Source: Methylocystis sp. MJC1 (GTDB lineage: Bacteria > Pseudomonadota > Alphaproteobacteria > Rhizobiales > Beijerinckiaceae). Taken from it: a DNA stretch of 64,000 nt. A model generated the notes under the pieces. It was not told the origin of the DNA, made no database searches, and worked only from the letters and a program-made list of their open reading frames with translations. Shown in pieces: positions 1-6,745 of the stretch. The translations under genes and the position numbers were made by a program. How positions within the stretch are numbered: position 1 is the first letter of the stretch; every line of letters starts with the position of its first letter. The stretch lies in assembly GCF_026427715.1 (NCBI RefSeq), contig NZ_CP107558.1, forward strand, positions 3,131,001 through 3,195,000, in the 5' to 3' direction.

Positions 1-2
1 TC

Positions 3-1256
3 GTCACAATGCAACATGGACGATTCATACTGCGGTTCGATGACACTGATTTCGCCCGATCTACCGAGGAATTCGCGCGGGCGATCGAAATCGATCTAGC
101 TTGGCTCGGCGTCGTTCCGGACGCGGTTTTCAGGCAGTCCGAGCGCGTTCCGCTCTACGAGGCCGCAGCCGCAAAATTGCGCGACGAGGGCCGCCTCTAT
201 CCCTCTTACGAGACGCAGGAGGAGCTGGAAAAGCGCCGCAAGATCCAGCAGGCGCGCGGTCTGCCGCCGATTTACGACCGCGCCGCGCTGCGCCTCTCCG
301 ACGCCGAGCGCGCAAAGCTCGAGACAGAGGGCCGCCGTCCACACTGGCGCTTCAAGCTCGCGCCGGGCGTCGCCGAATGGAACGACCTCATTCGCGGGCC
401 GGCGCATGTCGATTGCGCGGCGCTGTCCGATCCGGTGCTGATCCGCGAGGATGGGAGCTTCCTCTACACCCTGCCCTCGGTCGCCGACGACATCGACATG
501 AAGATCACCCATGTCATCCGGGGCGAGGACCATGTGACCAACACGGCTGTGCAGCTCCAGCTCTTTGCGGCGCTCGCCCCCGAGGCGCCGCCGCCCGCTT
601 TCGCCCATCACAATCTGCTGATCGGCGCGAGCGGCGAGGGTCTTTCCAAGCGCACGGGCTCGCTCTCCATCGCCTCTCTCCGCGAGGAGGGTTATGAGGC
701 CATGGCGGTCGCCGCGCTCGCGACCCTCACCGGCTCCTCCGACAATGTGCAGGCCGTGCGCTCGCTCGCCGAGCTGGGGCAGCATTTCGATCTCGCCCAT
801 GTCTCGCGCAATCCCGCGCGCTTCGACCCCGACGATCTCGCGACGCTGACGCATCGCACGCTCGCGCTTTTCGAGTTCGAAGATGTGCGCGAACGTCTCG
901 CCGCGCTCGACGTGGTCGGCCATAAGGCGGAGCCGCTGTGGCGCGCGGCGCGCGGCAATCTCTCGACCTTCGATGATGTTCTGAAATGGTGGCGGGTAGT
1001 CGAGGGCGAGATCGAGCCGGTCCGCGAGGACGCGGACTTCCTCGCGCAGGCCGCCGCGCTTCTGCCGCAGGAGCCCTGGGACGAGACGACTTGGTCCGCC
1101 TGGGTCGGCGACGTGAAGACGGCGACGGGCCGCAAGGGAAAGGCGCTGTTCCACCCGCTGCGCCTCGCGCTCACCGGCGAAGAAAGCGGGCCCGAGCTCG
1201 CTGCGCTATTGCCGCTGATCGGGCGTGCGACGGCGTTCGCGCGCCTTGCCGGGTGA
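3..1256 (+). CDS. gltX: glutamyl-tRNA synthetase, 5' end outside the window
   Basis: Class I aminoacyl-tRNA synthetase that charges tRNA with glutamate in the cytosol. The frame is already open at the window edge, and residues such as [11 protein letters not shown] match the region just after the HIGH motif, so the N-terminus (with HIGH) lies upstream. The WRF(K)[13 protein letters not shown] and HHNLLIG blocks of GluRS are present. The KMSKR equivalent reads GLSKRTG (the codons near 645-660), which resembles the second GluRS paralogue of alphaproteobacteria, one of which may prefer tRNA-Gln. The family is certain; the paralogue is inferred from the motif only. The C-terminal anticodon-binding part is complete and the stop codon is followed by a dispersed repeat. 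Confidence 0.93.
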   Translation, partial: VTMQHGRFILRFDDTDFARSTEEFARAIEIDLAWLGVVPDAVFRQSERVPLYEAAAAKLRDEGRLYPSYETQEELEKRRKIQQARGLPPIYDRAALRLSDAERAKLETEGRRPHWRFKLAPGVAEWNDLIRGPAHVDCAALSDPVLIREDGSFLYTLPSVADDIDMKITHVIRGEDHVTNTAVQLQLFAALAPEAPPPAFAHHNLLIGASGEGLSKRTGSLSIASLREEGYEAMAVAALATLTGSSDNVQAVRSLAELGQHFDLAHVSRNPARFDPDDLATLTHRTLALFEFEDVRERLAALDVVGHKAEPLWRAARGNLSTFDDVLKWWRVVEGEIEPVREDADFLAQAAALLPQEPWDETTWSAWVGDVKTATGRKGKALFHPLRLALTGEESGPELAALLPLIGRATAFARLAG

Positions 1257-1292
1257 GAGGGTCCATACGTATTTTTGGTCAACTGGTTCGTT

Positions 1293-1395
1293 GTCATTCC
1301 GGACGCTCGCAACGCGAGCGATCGGACTCCAGAGCAGAATAGCGTTCTTGTGCCTTTTAGATTCCCGGCCGGGCTGTCGGCCCGCCGGGAATGAC
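1293..1395. repeat. ~103 bp dispersed palindromic repeat, copy A
   Basis: Intergenic element bounded by GTCATTCC and GGAATGAC inverted ends. It contains two internal stems, one built on CGCTCGC/GCGAGCG and one on CCGGCGGGC-like arms. Copies C (57540-57642, same orientation) and B and D (38488-38592 and 57713-57816, opposite orientation) share the layout. It lies between convergent genes, so it may also act as a bidirectional terminator. There is no coding content of its own. Confidence 0.75.
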
Positions 1396-1436
1396 AGATA
1401 CCAATGCGATCTATCCAAGCGGGAATTTTATGCAGT

Positions 1437-2009
1437 TCACCGCAGCACGGAAACTCCGAACAAATAGGGATGCAGCAGGAGGAGCAGCACGTAAAGCGCC
1501 GTTCCGGCGCCGAGCGCGATGGCGTCGCCCTTCGTGAAGGCGTCGAGGCGTGGCGCGCCGAGGTCGCCGCGCCGCTTGACCGCGATGCGGTCATAAACGC
1601 CAAAGCCCAGGAACGAGCCGAAGAGCAGCATGCCGCCGAGGTCGCCGTTGACCAGAAGATGCGCCGTCGCCCAGCTCTTCAGCGCGACGAGCGTCGGATG
1701 ACGCAGCCAGCCCCTGATGCGCGAGGGCGGCGCGCGGCGGCTGGCGAGCGCCACAAAGGCGATCCACACCAGCGGCATGGCGAGATGGCGCGTCCAGGAC
1801 GGCGGGTCCCAGATCTGGATGAGTCCTTCGGCGCGATAGCGCGAAAAGCCCCAGACGATCAGCACGAGACCGAGAAGCGCGACAAGCGAATAGGCGCCCT
1901 TATAGGCCTGCAGGCCATATTGCGCGACGAGCTTGCCGCGCGCGCCGCGCATGGTCGAAAAGACATGAACGCCAATGAAAAGCGCTATGCCGAGAATAAG
2001 AACGAGCAT
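1437..2009 (-). CDS. NnrU family integral membrane protein
   Basis: Predicted inner-membrane protein of about 190 residues with several hydrophobic helices (LVLILGIALFIGVHVFS at the start, then SLVALLGLVLIVWG, HLAMPLVWIAFVAL and GGMLLFGSFLGFGVYD). The pattern HPTLVALKSWATAHLLVNGD with conserved His and Asn is typical of the NnrU family, named for a gene linked to nitric oxide/nitrite metabolism in Rhodobacter and related to isoprenoid-type membrane enzymes such as the 15-cis-zeta-carotene isomerase. The start was placed at the internal ATG because GAGGAG precedes it by about 9 nt; a longer upstream frame exists without such a site. Its specific role here is unknown. Confidence 0.8.
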   Translation of the reverse strand: MLVLILGIALFIGVHVFSTMRGARGKLVAQYGLQAYKGAYSLVALLGLVLIVWGFSRYRAEGLIQIWDPPSWTRHLAMPLVWIAFVALASRRAPPSRIRGWLRHPTLVALKSWATAHLLVNGDLGGMLLFGSFLGFGVYDRIAVKRRGDLGAPRLDAFTKGDAIALGAGTALYVLLLLLHPYLFGVSVLR

Positions 2010-2063
2010 GTTCGATTGGCTCCTCGCCGGTTGGCTCAAATATGAATTTCTATGTGCGCTTGC

Positions 2064-2396
2064 TCAAAAACACCGAACTTGCGCTTCGGCCTGGGCGCGG
2101 CGCAGGGTTTCCAGCGTATCGCGCGCGGCGCCCGTGCTGCGCATCATCATGCCGATTTGCCCCGCCTGCTGATTGACGCTCGCGACCGTTTCCGCGGCGA
2201 CATAGCTGTCATAAGACAGGATGCTCGCGATGACGTCGACGGAACAGGAACATTGCTCCAACGAAAGCCGCGTGTCGCCATTTGCTTTCATGCAGCCGAA
2301 CACATAATCGGCGCGCGCCGAGGTGGGGTAGTCGTTTATATCGGCCGCCGCCGCTGGCGCAGCCACGATCAAGAGCAAGGCGAGCAGAGGACGCAT
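2064..2396 (-). CDS. small secreted protein with conserved cysteines
   Basis: 110-residue protein with a clear signal peptide (MRPLLALLLIVAAPAAAA, cleavage after AAA). The mature part has four cysteines, three of them close together (FGCMKANGD and QCSCSVD) and one at the C-terminus (VRCF), which suggests disulfides or metal/cofactor contact in the periplasm. An AGGAA-like ribosome site precedes the ATG. I do not recognise a named family. It sits between the NnrU-like gene and a divergent regulator gene, with no close operon partner. Confidence 0.65.
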   Translation of the reverse strand: MRPLLALLLIVAAPAAAADINDYPTSARADYVFGCMKANGDTRLSLEQCSCSVDVIASILSYDSYVAAETVASVNQQAGQIGMMMRSTGAARDTLETLRRAQAEAQVRCF

Positions 2397-2570
2397 CGCG
2401 CTTTCCTATCCTAAAGAAGCCTGTTTGGTAGTGTATCGCTTCCCCTTCACGACAACCAGCGCTCCGCTGGCCAGCGTGACGAGAAGCCGGCGTGATGTCA
2501 TTTGCCCGTCACCATGCCCCCCTAAACCGGGCTAAGAACGCGCTGGGCGACAGCTTGGTGAGTTCTAAAG

Positions 2571-2603
2571 CGCCGGGCCGGAGGTACGCCCGGCGTTTTT
2601 TTT
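2571..2603 (+). terminator. intrinsic terminator (plus strand)
   Basis: A perfect 8-bp GC stem (CGCCGGGC with GCCCGGCG, loop about 9 nt) is followed directly by eight T residues. No plus-strand protein gene ends nearby, so it either closes an unannotated small transcript starting around 2450-2500 or attenuates the regulator gene that begins at 2710. Confidence 0.7.
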
Positions 2604-2709
2604 GCCGGGCCCTTGCGAGATTCTCGCATTAGCAAAGGCAAAAAGATTTGTTATTTTAAGGCCTTGCGTCAGACCGTCGGAATCGGACATTGTAACCCAG
2701 GAGGGGACG

Positions 2710-4014
2710 ATGGTCGGTTCCGTCAGGTTCGCAGGATTTTTTTACAGCGCCCAGACCGGCTTGCAGCGGGATGGCGTCCAGATTCATCTTGGGCCCCAGG
2801 CGCGCCAGCTGCTCGAACTCCTTCTCGAGTCGAACGGGTCCGTCGTCTCCAAGGCGGATATCGCGAGTCGGCTCTGGCCCGATCGGCCGCCGTCGGACGA
2901 TTCGATCGACCGCTGCGCCTATCTTTTGCGCAAACCTTTGAGACAGGCGGGCTTCGGCGACCTGATCGCGACCGCCTATGGCCGCGGCCTCTCCCTGCGC
3001 GCGAAGGTGGAGCCCTTCGCGCCCGAGAGCGAGCCGACGCTATCCTTCTCACAAGCCGTCGAGGGCCGCACGCTCGATCTTTGGCGGACGGCCTATGAGC
3101 TCGCGGGAACGCATTCCCGCGACGGCTATGCGCGCGCCCAATCGGCCATCGCTGCAGCAGTCGAGAGCGGCTGCGAATCGCCTGCGATCTGGTCGCTTTC
3201 CGCCGATATCGCGGCTGGCCGCGTTGTTCGCGGGCATCTGCGGCCCGCGCAAGCGGCGGCGATGATCGAGAACGACGCCGGACGAGCGCTCGCGCTTTCT
3301 CCTGATTTTCCTCCCGCTTTGGCGGCGCTTGGCTGGGCGCGCGCCACGCTCGCCGCCAGGCTCGACGAGGGGCTGGAGATGCTCGACAGAGCGCTGGCGC
3401 GGGACCCGGATTACGGCAAGGCCCGCGCTTATCGCAGCTGGGCGCTCGCGGGCGGCGATCGGCTGGCGGAGGCGATCCAGAACGCCGAAGCCGGGCTTCG
3501 CATTTGCCCTTACGACGAAGGGCTTCTGAGCTTGCGGGCCTGGCTGGAGCTTTGCGCCGGCGATCTCGAGGCGAGCGGCGAATTGGCCCGCCGGGGGCTG
3601 CATCTGCGGCCCGACGTGACCTGCTTGCGCATTGTCGCGGCCATCGCCAGCAGCCTATCGGGAAATCACGATGACGCCCAGCAATCGGCCCGATGCGGAT
3701 TAGAGACAATTCCGAACGACCCGCTGATCCTGGCGGCGCTTTCCTATGTTCTCGCGAGAGCGGGACGGCTCGAGGAGGCTGAAGCAGCCTTTGCCGCCTG
3801 CTCGGCCAATGAGGAGGCGGCGCCCCCCCGTTTGTTCGAGACGGCCGCAAAACTCGCCCTCGGCCGCGATGCGGAAGCAAGAGAGTCGCTTCGTCAGGCG
3901 CATGACGAAGGGTGTCCCTGGTTCGTTTTCGCGTCGCATGAACCGCGCCTGACGCCCCTGCGCGATGAAATCAGCAATCTGCGCGGTCAGGCTCCGATCG
4001 CCGAGGGTGGTTGA
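2710..4014 (+). CDS. winged-helix DNA-binding protein with TPR repeats
   Basis: About 434 residues. Residues ~15-95 form an OmpR/PhoB-type C-terminal winged helix (GPQARQLLELLLESNGSVV, LWPDRPPSDDSIDRCAYLLRK, ATAYGRGLSL). From about residue 110 onward the sequence is helical and TPR-like, with repeated PDFPPALAALGWA and PDYGKARAYRSWAL units. This is the layout of HilA/SARP-like or CadC-like regulators, but no membrane segment or receiver domain is visible, so the input may be sensed by the TPR part. The start was chosen at ATG 2710 because of a strong GGAGGGG site 6-8 nt upstream; the open frame extends to 2602 without one. A terminator lies just upstream. Its targets are unknown. Confidence 0.8.
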   Translation: MVGSVRFAGFFYSAQTGLQRDGVQIHLGPQARQLLELLLESNGSVVSKADIASRLWPDRPPSDDSIDRCAYLLRKPLRQAGFGDLIATAYGRGLSLRAKVEPFAPESEPTLSFSQAVEGRTLDLWRTAYELAGTHSRDGYARAQSAIAAAVESGCESPAIWSLSADIAAGRVVRGHLRPAQAAAMIENDAGRALALSPDFPPALAALGWARATLAARLDEGLEMLDRALARDPDYGKARAYRSWALAGGDRLAEAIQNAEAGLRICPYDEGLLSLRAWLELCAGDLEASGELARRGLHLRPDVTCLRIVAAIASSLSGNHDDAQQSARCGLETIPNDPLILAALSYVLARAGRLEEAEAAFAACSANEEAAPPRLFETAAKLALGRDAEARESLRQAHDEGCPWFVFASHEPRLTPLRDEISNLRGQAPIAEGG

Positions 4015-4085
4015 AATTTGCCCCGCCGTGGCCTTAATGCCGCGAGGAACATCGCGGCATAGCCGCCCGGCTTGGGGAAATAAGA

Positions 4086-4490
4086 ATGATCGGTCGTCTC
4101 AATCACGTCGCTATCGCCGTCGAAAGCGTGGAAAAAGCGTCGGCGGTCTATCGCGACGCGCTGGGCGCGAAGGTAACGGAGCCCGAGACGCTTTTCGAAC
4201 ACGGCGTTACCGTCGTTTTCGTCGAACTGCCGAACACCAAGATCGAGCTTCTGGAGCCCTATGGCGAAAATTCGCCGATTGCCGGCTTCGTCGCCAAATC
4301 GCCGTCGGGCGGCATTCATCATATCTGCTACGAGGTCGACGATATCCTCGCGGCGCGCGAGCAGCTGAAGGGCGCCGGCGCCAGGGTTCTGGGCGACGGA
4401 GAGCCCAAGATCGGCGCGCATGGCAAGCCGGTGCTCTTCCTGCACCCGAAAGACTTCTGCGGCACGCTGATCGAACTCGAGCAGGCCTGA
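4086..4490 (+). CDS. mce: methylmalonyl-CoA epimerase
   Basis: 134-residue vicinal-oxygen-chelate (glyoxalase fold) protein that interconverts (2R)- and (2S)-methylmalonyl-CoA in the propionyl-CoA/ethylmalonyl-CoA route. Metal-ligand motifs are visible: LNHVAIAV near the start, GIHHICYEV in the middle, and the terminal FLHPKDFCGTLIELEQ with the last Glu. Length and order match the family. It is followed four bases later by the DUF1467 gene, the usual neighbour in alphaproteobacteria, so the two are probably cotranscribed. Confidence 0.92.
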   Translation: MIGRLNHVAIAVESVEKASAVYRDALGAKVTEPETLFEHGVTVVFVELPNTKIELLEPYGENSPIAGFVAKSPSGGIHHICYEVDDILAAREQLKGAGARVLGDGEPKIGAHGKPVLFLHPKDFCGTLIELEQA

Positions 4491-4493
4491 GCC

Positions 4494-4733
4494 ATGCCCT
4501 TCCCTCTTCCCCTCGCTTTGGCGATCTATGTCACGATCTGGTGGATCGTCCTGTTTGCCGTCCTGCCGCTCGGCGTTCGCTCGGCTGAGGAAGCGGGTGA
4601 AGATTTGCCGGAAGGGGCCGACCCGGGCTCGCCCGTCGCTCCCCAACTCGCCAAGAAGGCCGCCATCACCACCGTGATCGCGGCGTTTGTCTTCGGCTTG
4701 GTCGTTGTCGCGGCGAATTTCCTCGCCGGATAG
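4494..4733 (+). CDS. DUF1467 family membrane protein
   Basis: 79 residues with two transmembrane helices (ALAIYVTIWWIVLFAVLPLGV at the N-terminus and AAITTVIAAFVFGLVVVAAN at the C-terminus) and an acidic cytosolic or periplasmic link (EEAGEDLPEGADPG). This matches DUF1467, a small conserved alphaproteobacterial family found directly after mce. The function is unknown. The start lies 4 nt after the mce stop, pointing to translation coupling. Confidence 0.85.
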   Translation: MPFPLPLALAIYVTIWWIVLFAVLPLGVRSAEEAGEDLPEGADPGSPVAPQLAKKAAITTVIAAFVFGLVVVAANFLAG

Positions 4734-4883
4734 TTTTTGGGGCGATTAATGCCTGAACGGGCCGAACGGGGTTGACCCGCCCCCCGGCGGCCGGTAGTTG
4801 AACGCTAGCCGCGCCAGCGGCAGGCAAGCGGACCGACCCGCCTGCCTACAGCCGCCGCCAGATGTGACGGGGCAAAACGGTTA

Positions 4884-4959
4884 GAGCGCGTAGCTCAGTC
4901 GGTAGAGCATCTGACTTTTAATCAGGGGGTCCTGGGTTCGAGTCCCAGCGCGCTCACCA
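4884..4959 (+). tRNA. tRNA-Lys (anticodon UUU)
   Basis: Full cloverleaf: the acceptor GAGCGCG pairs with CGCGCTC. The D arm reads GCTCAGTCGGTAGAGC, the anticodon arm is CTGA-CTTTTAA-TCAG with TTT at positions 34-36, and the T arm is CTGGG-TTCGAGT-CCCAG. Discriminator A and an encoded CCA end the gene. A mobile island lies immediately downstream, so its 3' end is a likely attachment site. Confidence 0.96.
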
Positions 4960-5472
4960 ACAAAATCAAAGACTTGTAGGAAGGAATGCGGGACCATTGG
5001 CCCTCCCCTACCGTTTGTGTCGCCACTAAGTCGCCACGGAGAAAAAATTTCCTTAGCCAGGTTGGTTCTCGCTAAGCTTGTCGCTAATGCGGTGCCCTCC
5101 GCCAGCCAACCTCGCGGCCGACCGACCGCCAGCCACCCTCAGTTGCGACGCCCGGTCAAAAGCTTTCCGCCGATCCTGATGACGAACGCCGACGCCGAGC
5201 CGAGACCGGGCTGATGTGGCAAGGAACTACTGTCTCCCCAACCTCCCCGGCAGGGGCCTGAAGCGCGACGGGGGGCTTCACAGTAGTTCCTTGTTCCTCA
5301 CCCCCCGGCAGGGGGGGCGCAAATGCGTAGGGCCGGCAGGCTTGATGGTCTTCGATGAAAAATTTTTGGCCAAAAATCCAGAAAGACAACCATTTAACGC
5401 GTTATTCGATAATGGATCAGTTTGAAGTTCCGATCATGACCCTGGTTTAAAATTAGGAACGAGATTGTCCGC
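4960..5472. other. gene-free tRNA-proximal island edge with GTCGCCAC repeats
   Basis: No convincing gene in about 510 bp. Immediately after the tRNA there is an A-rich stretch, then two direct copies of GTCGCCAC near 5020-5038, which look like arm-type integrase sites beside a tRNA attachment site. Further on are a 14-bp inverted repeat (5220-5293) and a G/C-tract stretch. I could not find a second copy of the tRNA 3' end at the far side of the island, so the attachment role is an inference. Confidence 0.4.
5220..5293. repeat. perfect 14-bp inverted repeat with 46-nt loop
   Basis: CAAGGAACTACTGT (5220-5233) is exactly matched by its reverse complement at 5280-5293. The loop carries a CCCCGGCAGGGG-type block, and a similar CCCCCCGGCAGGGGGG block lies just outside (about 5300-5316). 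It could be a cruciform, a small non-autonomous element end, or an RNA hairpin. It is non-coding as far as can be seen. Confidence 0.65.
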
Positions 5473-6483
5473 TCAAATGCACTTAGAGGGGTCAATCCGA
5501 CAACGAGTAAGACGGGTCTGTTGAGCGATGGTATCAGCCTCAGCCTTTAGCTCGGCCGCAACATCCGCAGGTGACTTAGGTTTAGCTGCGTTTGCTCCAG
5601 CGGTGATTACATTGGCAGCGCCAGCCAAACCTGTCGTCTTATTGTAAGATATCTCCGTAATTGTCCCAGCGTCGCTGAGAGCGAGCGCAAATTTTTGTCC
5701 TCCAAATAACGCAGATTTTGGCACGGGCAGAGTGTATACGTGGGGCGTTGGCACGCTTACATCTCCCTCCCATATTGGCGTAGAAAGTCCGCCGCCGGTC
5801 ATAGCCAAGTGGACGTTCGCGACTTGGTTGAGGTCAACATGTATCATTTCTGTCATGTCACCGTCATAGGTCGCGGGCGGCTCCAAAAGGGTTCTTTTCG
5901 TAGTTCGAAGCTTTAGATCGATACTAGGAAATATTGGGCGCAATTTTGCGTAAGCGGTTCTTGTTTCTGCTGTGGGCGCAAGTATTTCTCCACCTTTTGC
6001 CGGCTTTTGTTTGTAATCTAAAACGGTAGTATATTTAATCGTGGCAGACATCGCACTGACTGTCGCTTTCATTTTGGCACATGCGGGATCCTCTGCGGCT
6101 GCGGTAATGCCTAAAGGAGCCAATGCAGTTCCCATTGAAATGGCCGACTTCAAGATCGCCTCGCCTTGCCCGGTCGAGTCAGTATTAATGTTTTTCAGTC
6201 TGCCATCGTCGCTAAGCTTTATACCAAAAGTATTATCTGCTAGGGGCGAGTCCATGGACGTAATTCTAATTTCTCGGGGATCCTGGGTACGATCCGCGGA
6301 ATAATTGTTGGAAGGCGTGACGGCTGTAGAGATCAATGGTACCCCTGCTGAGCAATCTATTGTTTGAATCGCAGTTACTGTAGTTTCTAGCTTTGCAGGA
6401 TAATACCTATAGGTCACATCAGGCATGACGGAACAGGCAGACATCATCAGAGCTGTAGAGAGAGGAAATACGACCTTTTTCAT
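5473..6483 (-). CDS. hypothetical lipoprotein
   Basis: 336 residues beginning with a signal sequence that ends in an imperfect lipobox (ALMMSAC), so probably an outer- or inner-membrane-anchored lipoprotein. The start was chosen at the ATG preceded by GGAGAGG. The rest is beta-rich and low in complexity, ending in an Ala/Lys-rich helix and a short Cys-containing tail (RCRIDPSKC). Base composition is clearly more AT-rich than the core genes, consistent with recent transfer on the island. I do not recognise a family. It stands alone, with its 5' end facing the divergent candidate defence operon. Confidence 0.65.
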   Translation of the reverse strand: MKKVVFPLSTALMMSACSVMPDVTYRYYPAKLETTVTAIQTIDCSAGVPLISTAVTPSNNYSADRTQDPREIRITSMDSPLADNTFGIKLSDDGRLKNINTDSTGQGEAILKSAISMGTALAPLGITAAAEDPACAKMKATVSAMSATIKYTTVLDYKQKPAKGGEILAPTAETRTAYAKLRPIFPSIDLKLRTTKRTLLEPPATYDGDMTEMIHVDLNQVANVHLAMTGGGLSTPIWEGDVSVPTPHVYTLPVPKSALFGGQKFALALSDAGTITEISYNKTTGLAGAANVITAGANAAKPKSPADVAAELKAEADTIAQQTRLTRCRIDPSKCI

Positions 6484-6745
6484 TATCCTCTCCTCACAAC
6501 TCCGGTAGCCACTCTTAGGCGCAGATTGTGCGTTGTTTCCGCAAGGGTGTTTAGCCACTCATATCTTCGACGCAATTTATGCACAGACAGCGACGTAATG
6601 CTGCCGCCGAAATGCACACTTGTTTAGTGTCATTTGAATTTTCCACAGGAAAGAGCCGACGGATCGGCTGCGGACCCCCTAAAGACGGATCGCGCCTTAC
6701 GAGCCGCTGTCGACTTGCGGCACGCAATGGAATAGCCCTTCAACC

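Noticed and set aside
4819..4846. GGCAGGC...GCCTGCC hairpin as terminator after the DUF1467 gene
   Set aside because: No T-tract follows; may only be a structured spacer before the tRNA.
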